Origin: Paenibacillus guangzhouensis
Lineage (GTDB): Bacteria; Bacillota; Bacilli; Paenibacillales; Paenibacillaceae
Reading direction: 5' to 3'
Length of the DNA: 64,000 bases
Assembly (NCBI RefSeq): GCF_009363075.1
Contig: NZ_CP045293.1
Location: forward strand, 6,173,501 to 6,237,500
The stretch's first letter is position 1; each line of letters starts with the position of its first letter. Of the stretch, positions 35,730 through 45,227 are shown piece by piece. The translations under genes and the position numbers were made by a program. A model generated the notes under the pieces. That model was not told the origin of the DNA. It did no database searches and saw only the letters and a program-made list of their open reading frames with translations.

Positions 35730-35757
35730 GAAGCAAGGGTTTTCCCTTGCTTTCATT
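35730..35757 (+). terminator. Terminator after the 37-residue protein gene
   Basis: GAAGCAAGGG / CCCTTGCTTTC around TTTT. Confidence 0.8.
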
Positions 35758-35827
35758 CTTTATGAATGTATAATAAAGGGTAGCGATAATAAGTTTGTTG
35801 CTAAGAATTCGTAAGGAGTGAAAGCAA

Positions 35828-36262
35828 ATGTCAATGTCTTTTGATCGATATATGAAAGATATGGTTCAACCGATGCGTGATGATCTTACGCGGGTTGGGA
35901 TTGAAGAATTATTAACGCCAGAGGCTGTTGAGGAGAAGCTGCCAACGGCAAAAGGTACAACACTTCTCGTGATTAACTCCGTATGTGGCTGCGCAGCAGG
36001 CCAATGCAGACCAGGTGTTGCTAAGGCTTTACAACATGATGTCACACCGGATCATTTGTATACCGTATTCGCAGGGCAAGAGAAAGAAGCGACTGCCAAA
36101 GCGCGTGAGTACTTATTGCCATATCCTCCTTCATCCCCTTCGATCGCGATCTTGAAGGATGGCGAGTTGGTTCATTTCGTTGAGCGTCATAGCATTGAGA
36201 ACCGTAGTGCAGATGACATTGCGGCTGAATTGACGGCAGCATTTGATCGTTACTGCAAATAA
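35828..36262 (+). CDS. Bacilliredoxin, BrxA/BrxB family
   Basis: 144 residues, full length. The CGC active-site motif is in INSVCGCAAGQCRPG. Family knowledge: bacilliredoxins remove bacillithiol from S-bacillithiolated proteins. A third cysteine (GQCRPG) lies five residues after the CGC motif, where the B. subtilis protein, as I remember it, has Leu-Ala. The start MSMSFDRYMKDMVQPMR aligns with known members, and AAGGAG is nine bases upstream. Single-gene unit with terminator. Confidence 0.93.
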   Translation: MSMSFDRYMKDMVQPMRDDLTRVGIEELLTPEAVEEKLPTAKGTTLLVINSVCGCAAGQCRPGVAKALQHDVTPDHLYTVFAGQEKEATAKAREYLLPYPPSSPSIAILKDGELVHFVERHSIENRSADDIAAELTAAFDRYCK

Positions 36263-36268
36263 AATGCT

Positions 36269-36304
36269 TCCCCGTCGTTACTCGTGAACGGCGGGGATTT
36301 TCAT
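36269..36304 (+). terminator. Terminator after the bacilliredoxin gene
   Basis: CCCCGTCGTT / AACGGCGGGG followed by ATTTTC. Confidence 0.85.
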
Positions 36305-36366
36305 ATTTTCATATCGTTCGTGAAGTACATAAGCAATGCATAACAATGAATAAGGCGGTGTCCCTA

Positions 36367-37176
36367 ATGAGTTTGCAGCAGGAAATTATTGAACGGCTAG
36401 GCGTTAAGCCATCGATCGACGTCGAGGAAGAAGTTCGGAAGCGGGTCGATTTTCTGAAGGAATACGTGACGAAGTCCGGTGTGACGGGTCTTCTGATTGC
36501 GATTAGCGGCGGAATTGATAGTGCTGTGGCTGCAGGTCTGTGCAAGCAAGCAACGGACGAACTGAGCCAAGAGACAGGGCGCGATTATATGACCCTTGGT
36601 GTCTATCAGCCTTATGGTACGCAAGAGGATATCAATCACAGCTACGAAGTGGCGCAGGCGTTCCAGCTGAAGCATACGGTGGAGACGAACATTGAGGATG
36701 CGGTGAACGAGATCGCGCTGGAGACGGAGCATGCCTTCAAGTCGCTTAGCATTCATCGTCATATCAGTATCCCGGGCAAAGGTAATGTCAAAGCACGGAC
36801 ACGGATGGTCGTGCAATATGCGCTTGCTTTTGATCTCAATCTGCTTGTTGTCGGAACCGACCATGCTTCGGAAGCAATTACAGGCTTCTACACGAAGTGG
36901 GGCGATGGGGCCGTAGATATTACGCCGCTCAGTACGCTTAACAAACGCCAGGTTCGTCAACTGGCAGCGCATATCGGCGTGCCGAAGAGCGTATTAGATA
37001 AAGCGCCGACCGCAGGATTATGGGAAGGACAGACGGATGAAGGCGAATTAGGGATCACTTATGACGAGAACAGCGATTATCTCGAGGGCAAAGATATCCC
37101 ACAAGCAGCGCGCGAGAAGCTGGAGAAGCAGTACCTGAAAACGGAGCATAAGCGTTCTGCGATTCCGGGAATATAA
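36367..37176 (+). CDS. nadE: NAD+ synthetase, ammonia-dependent
   Basis: 269 residues. The ATP pyrophosphatase P-loop is ISGGIDSAVAAGL, followed by KGNVKARTRMVVQYA, VGTDHASEAITGFYTKWGDGAVDI and ITYDENSDYLEGK. It makes NAD+ from nicotinate adenine dinucleotide and ammonia; no glutaminase domain is present. The ATG at 36367 has GGCGGTG before it and matches family starts; an ATG at 36346 is less likely. Confidence 0.95.
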   Translation: MSLQQEIIERLGVKPSIDVEEEVRKRVDFLKEYVTKSGVTGLLIAISGGIDSAVAAGLCKQATDELSQETGRDYMTLGVYQPYGTQEDINHSYEVAQAFQLKHTVETNIEDAVNEIALETEHAFKSLSIHRHISIPGKGNVKARTRMVVQYALAFDLNLLVVGTDHASEAITGFYTKWGDGAVDITPLSTLNKRQVRQLAAHIGVPKSVLDKAPTAGLWEGQTDEGELGITYDENSDYLEGKDIPQAAREKLEKQYLKTEHKRSAIPGI

Positions 37177-37195
37177 TTGAAATTGAAGGATGAGA

Positions 37196-37227
37196 AACCA
37201 TCGACCAAGAGGTCGGTGGTTTTTTTG
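37196..37227 (+). terminator. Terminator after nadE
   Basis: ACCATCGACC / GGTCGGTGGT followed by seven T. Confidence 0.9.
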
Positions 37228-37261
37228 TGCGTCCATTTTGCTCAGATTGTCGCATTATATA

Positions 37262-37291
37262 TTGACTTGATATATATCGAAATGATATATT
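37262..37291 (+). promoter_or_regulatory. padR promoter with repeated TGATATAT
   Basis: TTGACT (37262-37267), 18-bp spacer, TATATT (37286-37291). The word TGATATAT occurs at 37268 and 37283, 15 bp apart, filling the spacer and the -10. This is a likely autoregulatory operator for the PadR protein. Confidence 0.55.
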
Positions 37292-37342
37292 AATTTCGGC
37301 GATAGGAAATTAATGACAGATGATGTAAGCGGAGGAACAGTG

Positions 37343-37867
37343 ATGAACAGTCAGGACGTTATTCTTGGGATGCTGCTCAAAGGCCCGATGTCAGGATATG
37401 ATATGAAGCAAGTATTCCAAAGTGTGTTTTCTTATTTCTATGATGCAAGTTACGGAACCATTTACCCTACGCTCAGCCGGATGGAGAAGAATGGATTGAT
37501 CACGAAGGAAAGTGTCGTACAGGAAGGGAAGCCGAACAAGAATGTCTATGCGATTACAGCGCAAGGGCATGAAATGTTCATGCAGTATATGCATAGCGAG
37601 ATCGAGCCAGAGAGCTTCCGATCTGATTTATTAATGCGCATGTTCTTTGGCGAATTCGTCGGCAAGGACGTCGTGGTGGGGTGGTTCGAGCGCGAGATCG
37701 TGAAGAAGGAACAACAGTATCAGCAGCTTAGCAGCGGATATCAGGAGTTCGCACAGCTATGCAGCCCGACGAAGCGGTTATGCGCGGAGTATGGGATGGA
37801 GTCACTAGCCCACGCGATACAATTCCTGAAGAAAGGGCTTCGGGAAATTCAGGCGTTAGAGGCGTAG
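37343..37867 (+). CDS. PadR family transcriptional regulator
   Basis: 174 residues. The PadR winged helix is clear: ILGMLLKGPMSGYDMKQ, then GTIYPTLSRMEKNGLI and the wing GKPNKNVYAITAQGHEMF. A helical C-terminal dimerisation part follows, as in long PadR proteins. The ATG at 37343 follows GGAGG. It is cotranscribed with, and probably represses, the efflux pump gene 34 bp downstream. Confidence 0.92.
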   Translation: MNSQDVILGMLLKGPMSGYDMKQVFQSVFSYFYDASYGTIYPTLSRMEKNGLITKESVVQEGKPNKNVYAITAQGHEMFMQYMHSEIEPESFRSDLLMRMFFGEFVGKDVVVGWFEREIVKKEQQYQQLSSGYQEFAQLCSPTKRLCAEYGMESLAHAIQFLKKGLREIQALEA

Positions 37868-37901
37868 AAAAAGAAAAAGAAAAAGAGGAGTGGGAGAGTC
37901 G

Positions 37902-39428
37902 ATGGATTTTTCCAAACAAAAAAGAGGTCTCATTATTCTGGCGATGGCGTTGGGACTGTTAATGTCTTCACTCGACAACACGATCGTATCGGCGAGCATT
38001 GCCAAAATTCTCGATGATTTCGGCGGCTTCAGCCAGCTGTCCTGGGTATTTACGGCGTATATGTTAGCGACGACGAGCACGATGTTAGTCCTTGGGAAGA
38101 TGTCGGACCTATTCGGACGGAAGCGGTTCTATCTCATTGGGATCGGATTATTTATCTTAGGCTCAGCTTTATGCGGTGTTGCACAGAGTATGGATCAGTT
38201 GATTTGGTTCCGTGCGATTCAAGGGATTGGCGCAGGGGCTATCTTTCCGATTAGCTTTACGATCATATTCACAATTTTTAAGGATCCGAAAGACGGCGCG
38301 AAATTAAGCGGCATTATGGCAGGGATCTTCGGTCTTTCCTCTGTTGCCGGACCCCAGCTAGGCACATTCATCACGGAGCATTGGGGCTGGCGGTGGTGTT
38401 TCTACGTGAATTTGCCGATCGGGATTGCTTCGTTCCTCGTCTTATTGTTCGCGCTGAAGGAGACGCGTTCTGAACGTAAGCCGAAAGTCGATTATGTCGG
38501 GACGATACTGCTCGTCATGACGTGTCTGTCGGTTATGCTCGCGATGGAATGGGGCGGCAAGGACTATGCATGGAGCTCGTGGCAAATCCTCGGCTTGTTC
38601 GCTGTCGGGCTGATTGGGTTAATCTCGTTCATCCAAGTGGAGAAGCGTGCGGAGGAACCCGTCCTTCCGCTTGAAATTTTCCGTAATCGGGTCGTGCTCG
38701 GTACGAGTATCCTCAGCTTTTGCCAAGGGGTCATGATGTTCGGAGCGATAACCTATCTGCCGATCTTCTCTGTGGCCGTGCTCAATCATACGAATACGAA
38801 CAGCGTCTTAACACCGATGATGGCTTCGATGATCTGTGGGACGATCGTAAGCGGGATGCTCATGATGAAGTTCAAGTATCGGACATTAATGACGATATCC
38901 ATGTTATTCGGGGTTGCGACATCGATCCTGCTGATTATGGCTTCACGTCAGATTGGTGATTTGGAGATGATCCTCATTATGATACTGCTCGGGTTCGGGG
39001 CGATTGGCCCTATGATGAGCATTGGGCAGAATGCGATGGCGAGCAGTGTCGATCCGCGTTATATGGGTGTCAGCTCATCCATCGTCGGCTTCTGGCGTAA
39101 TATCGGAGGTGTCATGGGCGCATCAGTGATGGCCGTGATCGTCAACCATCAGCTCAAAGGATTCATTGAGCAAGGCGCAGCCCAGAATCATATTCCAACG
39201 GGGCAGATTGATAAGCTGGCGAATCCAGAACTATTAATGCATGCGACCGATAAAATTCCAGCGGCCATTGTCGGATTCTTGCGCGATTCGATGGGATCTG
39301 CGATCAATCAAGGTTTTATTCTCAGCTTAAGTGTGGCGGTGATTGGTGTGGTGGTTGCACTGAGTATCGGCAACAGTAAGTTCCAAGCGCCGAATCGGCA
39401 GGGCGAGGCAGGTGTGCGTGCGGAGTAA
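37902..39428 (+). CDS. DHA2-type drug efflux MFS transporter
   Basis: 508 residues, about 14 membrane segments. Motif A is GKMSDLFGRKRFYLIG, motif D1 at the start is LLMSSLDNTIVSASIAKI, and motif C is GIFGLSSVAGPQLGTFI. EmrB/QacA family. The ATG at 37902 follows GGGAGAGTCG. The PadR gene upstream suggests induction by a toxic compound. The substrate is unknown. Confidence 0.93.
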   Translation: MDFSKQKRGLIILAMALGLLMSSLDNTIVSASIAKILDDFGGFSQLSWVFTAYMLATTSTMLVLGKMSDLFGRKRFYLIGIGLFILGSALCGVAQSMDQLIWFRAIQGIGAGAIFPISFTIIFTIFKDPKDGAKLSGIMAGIFGLSSVAGPQLGTFITEHWGWRWCFYVNLPIGIASFLVLLFALKETRSERKPKVDYVGTILLVMTCLSVMLAMEWGGKDYAWSSWQILGLFAVGLIGLISFIQVEKRAEEPVLPLEIFRNRVVLGTSILSFCQGVMMFGAITYLPIFSVAVLNHTNTNSVLTPMMASMICGTIVSGMLMMKFKYRTLMTISMLFGVATSILLIMASRQIGDLEMILIMILLGFGAIGPMMSIGQNAMASSVDPRYMGVSSSIVGFWRNIGGVMGASVMAVIVNHQLKGFIEQGAAQNHIPTGQIDKLANPELLMHATDKIPAAIVGFLRDSMGSAINQGFILSLSVAVIGVVVALSIGNSKFQAPNRQGEAGVRAE

Positions 39429-39449
39429 GGTTGTTATGTTATTGGAGGT

Positions 39450-39487
39450 AAAAAAGAACGAGCTATCCTTATTGGGATAGCTCGTTC
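39450..39487 (-). terminator. Terminator of the nhaC-type gene
   Basis: GAACGAGCTATCC / GGGATAGCTCGTTC (39456-39487). The A run at 39450-39455 is a U tail on the minus strand. The stem overlaps the last codons. With the convergent efflux gene it may act both ways. Confidence 0.8.
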
Positions 39488-40839
39488 TCGTTCTGGCGTG
39501 TCGCGGAAATCCGCTTCTTCTGCGTGAGGTCGATGACCATCGATGTGATGACGGTCAGGAACGGTAGGCTCCATAGGAAAATCGCATAGGGAACATAGGA
39601 TGCGATCGGAATGCCGATAATCGTCCCGCACAACACGGCGAGCAGATTCCAAGGGACCATCGCGGCTGCGACTAGAGCCGTATCCGCGATGACGCGGGAC
39701 AGATGCTCGCGCGCGAAACGCCGCTCCCAGAGCGGGAGGAGATTCCGCCCGGTCATCATGATCGGCAATGTCTGTGTACAGGAGAGCAGGCTCAAGATGA
39801 TGCCGAACAATCCGGCTCGGACAGTGCCTGCGGCCATGGATGAAGACGTGCCAAGGATTTTCTCCATATAAGGCTGCAGTGTTCCCGTCTCTTCCAGAAT
39901 GCCGTTGTAAGCCCCTGCGAGTGCGATGAGCAGGACTAGATCGAGCATCTGTAGCATCCCTTTGGTATGGAGAGAAGGGAGTTCCTCGAATTGATACCCG
40001 CGCCATAGCGTATGAAGCCATTCTGTGAGCGAGATCTGCTGCAGCCAGGTGCCGATGATGATACTTGCGGCGATGGACAAGAGGAACGCGTACTTCGTCT
40101 TAAGACGGAATGCATTCGCACCCAGTAGGACGATCACAGGGATCAAGAGCCAAGGCGACAATTCAAAATGGGCGCTGAAATTCGTCGTAGGCATCGTCAT
40201 ATGCTGAGCATTCCAGTTCCCGCGCAAATCCGAGATGCCATAGAAGACGAGCGCGCAGAGTACGGCGGCGATCGTCGTTGGCATCAGCTTCGGATATTGC
40301 TTGCGTACCGTCGTGCCGGTTGAACTCGCGAGCAGTTGATGCGCGCTGGAGAACGGCGAGGTTCGATCTCCGACGAAGACGCCGGAGACGAGCGCCCCGG
40401 CAAGCAGCGGGAGCGGAATGTGCAGCACTGCCCCCATCCCGATGAGAGGAATACCAATCGCGCTCAAGGTGCCGGTCGAGGTGCCAAGAATCATGGAGAT
40501 GACGGCACAGAAGAGGAAGGAGAGCGTGACCAGGTACGTGGGGTCGATCAGCTGCAGCCCCTGCTCAATCAGGTACGGGATGGTACCGCTCTCCGTCCAT
40601 GCCGGAATGATCAGGCTGCCCAAGAGGAGAATCCAGACGACCTCTTTGGTATGCAGGATGCCCGACTTAATGCTCCGTCCGAGCGTGCTCCAAGATGTGC
40701 CGGCCCGGGTCGTAAAGAAAATGAGTGATCCGAGGCCGAGCAAGAAGCCGAATGCGAGCGGTATATGGTAGAAATAGGCGAGCAATAGCCCGGCAATAGT
40801 CAAGCTAATCATGATGCCCAGCTGAAGCGGACGGATCAT
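39469..40839 (-). CDS. nhaC: Na+/H+ antiporter, NhaC family
   Basis: 456 residues, about 11 membrane segments. Typical NhaC stretches are GTSTGTLSAIGIPLIGMG, LVSGVFVGDRTSPFSSAHQL and MVPWNLLAVLCGTI. It exchanges sodium, or possibly malate-coupled ions in some members, for protons. The ATG at 40839 has GAGG nine bases upstream. Single gene on the minus strand. Confidence 0.9.
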   Translation of the reverse strand: MIRPLQLGIMISLTIAGLLLAYFYHIPLAFGFLLGLGSLIFFTTRAGTSWSTLGRSIKSGILHTKEVVWILLLGSLIIPAWTESGTIPYLIEQGLQLIDPTYLVTLSFLFCAVISMILGTSTGTLSAIGIPLIGMGAVLHIPLPLLAGALVSGVFVGDRTSPFSSAHQLLASSTGTTVRKQYPKLMPTTIAAVLCALVFYGISDLRGNWNAQHMTMPTTNFSAHFELSPWLLIPVIVLLGANAFRLKTKYAFLLSIAASIIIGTWLQQISLTEWLHTLWRGYQFEELPSLHTKGMLQMLDLVLLIALAGAYNGILEETGTLQPYMEKILGTSSSMAAGTVRAGLFGIILSLLSCTQTLPIMMTGRNLLPLWERRFAREHLSRVIADTALVAAAMVPWNLLAVLCGTIIGIPIASYVPYAIFLWSLPFLTVITSMVIDLTQKKRISATRQNENELSQ

Positions 40840-40885
40840 GGATCGGTTCCTCACTCTCTTGTTAGGTCAGTTCGGTAACGAAACG

Positions 40886-42256
40886 TTACATGTTAGCGAA
40901 TACGCGTCTGAATACGCGTATGGTTCGTTCGGTAATCTCCGCCACTTGCTCCGGCGTCGTGCTGAGTGGCAGCCAGTAATAGATCGTATCGCCGAGCGGA
41001 CGCAGGATTAAGCCCTCATCAAGTCCGGCTTGATAGATCTGATTGCCGATGCGCGTCTCAGACGCAAAAGGCGTTCGGCTTGCCGCATCTTGGTAGAGGT
41101 CCATTGCAGCGATCATACCGATCTGACGCACATCGGCCACCTGTGGCAATGATTCGAACGTGCGCAGCTGCAATGACAGCTCAGCCGCTGCGCGATGAGA
41201 CTGCTCGAGCACGCCTTCTTCTTCGAATAAGCGAAGGCTCTCCAAGGCGACGGCACAAGCGACAGGGTTCCCCGTGAAGCTGTGGCCGTGGAAGAATGTC
41301 TTCTGCGTGGCGTAATCATCATAGAACGCCGCATAGACCTCTTCGCGGCAGAGCGTCGCCGCGAGGGGCATGATGCCCGCCGTCAATCCTTTGCTGACGC
41401 ACAGGATGTCGGGGCTAATGCCCGCGTGCTCGCAGGCGAACATCGTGCCGGTTCGCCCAAACCCTGTGGCCACCTCATCGGCAATGAGGTGGACATCGTA
41501 CTGCGCGCATAGCTCGCGCAGTCCGGCAAGATAGGCGGCGGGGTAGATCACCATGCCGCCTGCCGCTTGAATCATCGGTTCCACGATGATTCCTGCTAGT
41601 GTGTCCGCGCGCTCCTGGAACAGCGCGCGCACGGCTTCCAGCGCGTCCGCCACGAGGGCGGCTTCGCGCTCAGGGGTCCGTCCGCTGCCGAGCACGCGTA
41701 CGTCCGGGGAAGGGACGCGATGCGCGCCGAAGAGTAGCGGCTTGAACATCGCGTGGTAGAGATCGACGCCGCCTACGCTCACGGCACCGATCGTATCGCC
41801 GTGATAGCTGTTCTCCATGAAGACGAAGCCCGTCTTCGCTTTGCGTCCGATCTGCTGCCAATATTGGAAGGACATCTTGATCGCGACTTCCACCGCTGTC
41901 GAGCCGTTGTCGGAGTAAAACACTTTGCTGAGTCCTTCCGGCGTAATATGTACCAGCTTCTCGGCGAGTTCGATGCCGGGCTGATGCGTCAGACCACTGA
42001 ACATGATGTGGTCGAATTGGTCGAGCTGACGCTGGATGGCTGCTTTGATCCGTGGGTTGCCGTGCCCATGTACATTGCACCACCAGGAGGACACCGTGTC
42101 GTAGTATGATTTTCCTTCGGCATCGAAGAGTTCGATCCCTTGTGCTCGCGTAATTAATAGATGATCCTGCTCGGCATAATCCTTCATTTGCGTGAAGGGA
42201 TGCCAGACGTAGGCGCGGTCTTTCGCGAGCAGTTCTTGTTTATGTTGTAAATCCAT
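40886..42256 (-). CDS. bioA: Adenosylmethionine-8-amino-7-oxononanoate aminotransferase
   Basis: 456 residues, a class-III PLP aminotransferase. BioA features are VWHPFTQMKDY, SSWWCNVHGHGNPRI, FYSDNGSTAVEVAIKM, NSYHGDTIGAVSVGG, IADEVATGFGRTG and the PLP lysine in LCVSKGLTAG. It makes 7,8-diaminopelargonate in biotin synthesis. The start at 42256 follows AGGAGGTTATACC. No other bio gene and no BirA-type operator is visible near it, so it is isolated here. Confidence 0.92.
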   Translation of the reverse strand: MDLQHKQELLAKDRAYVWHPFTQMKDYAEQDHLLITRAQGIELFDAEGKSYYDTVSSWWCNVHGHGNPRIKAAIQRQLDQFDHIMFSGLTHQPGIELAEKLVHITPEGLSKVFYSDNGSTAVEVAIKMSFQYWQQIGRKAKTGFVFMENSYHGDTIGAVSVGGVDLYHAMFKPLLFGAHRVPSPDVRVLGSGRTPEREAALVADALEAVRALFQERADTLAGIIVEPMIQAAGGMVIYPAAYLAGLRELCAQYDVHLIADEVATGFGRTGTMFACEHAGISPDILCVSKGLTAGIMPLAATLCREEVYAAFYDDYATQKTFFHGHSFTGNPVACAVALESLRLFEEEGVLEQSHRAAAELSLQLRTFESLPQVADVRQIGMIAAMDLYQDAASRTPFASETRIGNQIYQAGLDEGLILRPLGDTIYYWLPLSTTPEQVAEITERTIRVFRRVFANM

Positions 42257-42509
42257 GTTGGTATAACCTCCTAACCTTTGCAGAACGAATGATGAGTTCA
42301 TGTTTCAGCTTAATCCTCTGCCCCGATCTTGGCAAGCTTGTGGGGTCAACCATCAAGGAGGGGACTTCGATATATTCCAATAGACTCGTCTTTTTTGCGG
42401 ATGGGCCGTATCGCCTTGTTGGTTCATGTTGCAAATAGGCATCCCTTGCGCATTCTGATATAATGAGACGCAAGTCATGATGCTGTATTAGAAATCAAGG
42501 AGGATCAGC

Positions 42510-42920
42510 ATGATCGTTGGAATGGGTCACGATATTCTGGAAATTGAACGGATTGCGGACATGCGTGAGCGGTCCTCATGGGATCGTTTCTTGCATAAAG
42601 TGCTTACGGATGCGGAGCGTAATCTGGCATCAGATCGCGGAGGACGGATCGTTGAGTTCGTGGCAGGCCGGTTCGCGGCGAAGGAAGCCGTCGTCAAAGC
42701 GCTTGGCTGCGGGATTGGGGAGAAAGTCGGGTTTACGGATATCGAGATTTTACCGGATGACCATGGGAAGCCGGGCTGTACCCTATCGATGGAGGCATGG
42801 AAGAGACTCGTGATGGACAAGCAGGAGTATACGATCCATGTTAGCATTACCCATCAACGGTCGTTAGCCTCAGCCATGGCGATTGTTGAGTATCGGGAGG
42901 ACACCCAAGCATACGCTTGA
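42510..42920 (+). CDS. acpS: Holo-acyl-carrier-protein synthase
   Basis: 136 residues. The magnesium and CoA motifs GMGHDILEIERI and FVAGRFAAKEAVVKALG are present. It transfers the phosphopantetheine arm to acyl carrier protein. AAGGAGGATCAGC precedes the ATG and a TGATATAAT extended -10 is at about 42457-42465. Confidence 0.95.
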   Translation: MIVGMGHDILEIERIADMRERSSWDRFLHKVLTDAERNLASDRGGRIVEFVAGRFAAKEAVVKALGCGIGEKVGFTDIEILPDDHGKPGCTLSMEAWKRLVMDKQEYTIHVSITHQRSLASAMAIVEYREDTQAYA

Positions 42921-42942
42921 GCGCCTGCCCGCCGTCATCGCC

Positions 42943-43293
42943 TTATTTTTTGGTCGATAACCAGTCTGCCAATTGCTCAATTTCTTGCTGCTCGAGCATT
43001 TTTTTGAACGCAGGCATTTTATTGCTGCCCTCTGCAATTTGGGTGACGATCTCTTCCTTCGTCATCTTCGCGCCAACCTTCGTTAAGTTGGTGTCAGGGC
43101 CCATCCGGCCGGATAGGTCTGCGGCATGGCAGCTCATACATTTTTGCTTGAACAGCGTCACGGTCGCTTCCGGTCCTTCCACGGTCGCTTCAGTCTTCGC
43201 CGAGCCGCCGCTTGAGCCGCATGCGGAGAGGACGAGCAGTGCCGTGCCGAGCATCAGGGCAGCGCCGATCGTGCGTAACTTATGTACTTTCAC
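42943..43293 (-). CDS. Lipoprotein cytochrome c
   Basis: 116 residues. The lipoprotein signal peptide ends LLVLSAC; a Gly/Ser linker is followed by a mono-haem domain with CMSCH and a Met ligand in NKMPAF. It resembles the membrane-anchored cytochrome c-550/551 of Bacillus (CccA/CccB). The GTG at 43293 follows GGAGGGAAAAGCT; an upstream ATG at 43308 lies before that site. It converges on acpS. Confidence 0.9.
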   Translation of the reverse strand: MKVHKLRTIGAALMLGTALLVLSACGSSGGSAKTEATVEGPEATVTLFKQKCMSCHAADLSGRMGPDTNLTKVGAKMTKEEIVTQIAEGSNKMPAFKKMLEQQEIEQLADWLSTKK

Positions 43294-43431
43294 AGCTTTT
43301 CCCTCCATGTATAGATCATACCCTCAGTATAGGCGAGTAGGGTTCCCCCTACAAGACTGCTGAGGAAAATGACACCACTTGTTCATTCTAAATGCAAGTA
43401 CCTTGTTATAAAAGGAGATTTACGGATTATT

Positions 43432-44559
43432 ATGCAATCATCCATAGAAGCCAAACATTATTTTAGCCGCGAGCTGCTCGCATGGTATAGCTTGTACAAA
43501 AGAGATCTGCCATGGCGCCGCCATCGCAACCCTTATTATATTTGGGTCTCCGAGATTATGCTCCAGCAGACCCGCGTCGATACCGTTATCCCTTATTTCC
43601 ATCGGTTCATCGATCGGTTCCCGACGATTGAAGCGTTGGCCGATGCCCCGGAAGAAGACGTCTTGAAGAGCTGGGAAGGGCTCGGCTATTATTCTCGGGC
43701 GCGTAATCTGCAATCTGCCGCGCGTGAAGTGAAGGAGCAGTATGGGGGAATCGTCCCTGACACGAAGAAAGACATCTCCGGACTGAAAGGTGTAGGTCCC
43801 TATACCGCGGGAGCTGTGCTTAGCATCGCCTACAATCAACCTGAACCAGCGGTCGATGGCAACGTGATGCGGGTGTTGTCGCGTTATTTCCTTATTGAAG
43901 AGGATATTATGAAAGGGAGTACACGCGCCTTCATGGAAGGGCTGGTCATCGAGCTGATCCCGGAAGGGGAGGCGTCGAATTTCAACCAAGCCTTGATGGA
44001 GTTAGGGGCGCTTGTCTGTACGCCGAAGTCGCCGCAATGTCTCACATGTCCGGTCATGGCGCATTGCGCAGGACGCATTGCCGGTATGGAGGAATCGCTG
44101 CCGGTGAAGACGAAGGCGAAGCCTCCGCGTCCGGAGTATCGTTCCGTTGCGATCATCGAAGGAGCGGGTGAGCATGCAGGCCAAGTGATCGTCCGACAGC
44201 GCCCTGCGGAAGGACTGCTCGCGCGGATGTGGGAGCTGCCGCATGTGCTCGCGCCGCAGCAAGCTGCCCTCGGATGTGCTGATGATCCGGTGCAGATGGA
44301 CATGCTGCGCGGCGCGATGCATGAGGAAGGAATCGCTATGGTACCGGATGACTTCGTCATGGAGGCGGACCATATCTTCAGCCATATCCATTGGCATTTG
44401 CGTGTATACCGCTGTACATCGACGTTGCCGGATTTATTCACGCTGCCAACAACCTATCGATATATCGAAGAGAAAGATATGGACGAGTTAGCCTTTCCGA
44501 ACGTGTTCATTCGCATATTACGCGCTTACTTCAAGGAGCAATCCGTCTTGCGCCAATAA
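43432..44559 (+). CDS. mutY: A/G-specific adenine glycosylase
   Basis: 375 residues. The helix-hairpin-helix LKGVGPYTAGAVLSIA is followed by the catalytic Asp in PAVDGNVMRVLSR, the 4Fe-4S loop C-x6-C-x2-C-x5-C (CTPKSPQCLTCPVMAHC) and a C-terminal NUDIX-like 8-oxoG recognition domain. It removes adenine opposite 8-oxoguanine. AAGGAG is 14 bases before the ATG, which is far, but no better start is seen. Confidence 0.95.
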   Translation: MQSSIEAKHYFSRELLAWYSLYKRDLPWRRHRNPYYIWVSEIMLQQTRVDTVIPYFHRFIDRFPTIEALADAPEEDVLKSWEGLGYYSRARNLQSAAREVKEQYGGIVPDTKKDISGLKGVGPYTAGAVLSIAYNQPEPAVDGNVMRVLSRYFLIEEDIMKGSTRAFMEGLVIELIPEGEASNFNQALMELGALVCTPKSPQCLTCPVMAHCAGRIAGMEESLPVKTKAKPPRPEYRSVAIIEGAGEHAGQVIVRQRPAEGLLARMWELPHVLAPQQAALGCADDPVQMDMLRGAMHEEGIAMVPDDFVMEADHIFSHIHWHLRVYRCTSTLPDLFTLPTTYRYIEEKDMDELAFPNVFIRILRAYFKEQSVLRQ

Positions 44560-44604
44560 AAAAAGCTCGACCTTCGCGCTAGCGCAGAGGTCGAGCTTTT
44601 TGCA
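44559..44604. terminator. Bidirectional terminator between mutY and sodA
   Basis: AAGCTCGACCT..GCGC / GCGC..AGGTCGAGCTTTTT with an A run on the left and a T run on the right, serving both convergent genes. Confidence 0.9.
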
Positions 44605-44612
44605 TTACATGC

Positions 44613-45227
44613 TTATTTTTTCGCTGCTTCGTAACGTTTGCCAACTTCTTCCCAGTTCACAACGTTCCAGAATGCTGCGATGTAGTCAGGACGTTTGTTT
44701 TGGTATTTCAAGTAGTAAGCATGCTCCCATACATCAAGACCAAGAAGCGGAGTTTCGCCGTCCATGATCGGGCTGTCTTGGTTCGGCAAGCTGTATACTT
44801 TCAAGTTGCCTTCTTTGGATAGGGCAAGGAATGCCCAGCCGCTGCCGAAACGAGTTGTTGCTGCTTTTGCGAAATCTTCTTTGAACTTGTCGAAGCCGCC
44901 AAGCTCGTTATTGATTGCATCAGCAAGTGCGCCAGTTGGAGCGCCGCCAGCGTTTGGTGCGATTGTCTCCCAGAACAAGGAGTGGTTCGCATGACCGCCG
45001 CCGTTGTTGCGAACAGCCGTACGGATTGCTTCAGGAACGCTGTTAAGGTCTGCAATCAGATCTTCAACGCTTTTGCTTTGAAGCTCAGGAGCGGACTCCA
45101 GTGCTGCGTTCAAGTTCGTTACATACGTGTTATGGTGACGATCGTGGTGGATCATCATTGTTGTCTCGTCGATGTGTGGCTCAAGAGCATTGTTTGCATA
45201 AGGTAGTGCTGGTAATTGATGTGCCAT
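44613..45227 (-). CDS. sodA: Superoxide dismutase, Mn/Fe type
   Basis: 204 residues, full length. Metal ligands are in [24 protein letters not shown] and [13 protein letters not shown]. The sequence favours Mn-type ([18 protein letters not shown]). Cytoplasmic; no signal peptide. The upstream GGGAGGGTATTTAACG is a good ribosome binding site. A second, longer SOD gene of different type is at 55071. Confidence 0.96.
   Translation of the reverse strand: MAHQLPALPYANNALEPHIDETTMMIHHDRHHNTYVTNLNAALESAPELQSKSVEDLIADLNSVPEAIRTAVRNNGGGHANHSLFWETIAPNAGGAPTGALADAINNELGGFDKFKEDFAKAATTRFGSGWAFLALSKEGNLKVYSLPNQDSPIMDGETPLLGLDVWEHAYYLKYQNKRPDYIAAFWNVVNWEEVGKRYEAAKK

Noticed and set aside
39434-40121. Minus-strand alternative frames within nhaC
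   Set aside because: They are arginine-rich shadow frames without domains or ribosome binding sites, overlapping a clear NhaC gene.
42257-42509. BirA operator before bioA
   Set aside because: No TTGTTAAC-type inverted pair is present in this gap.
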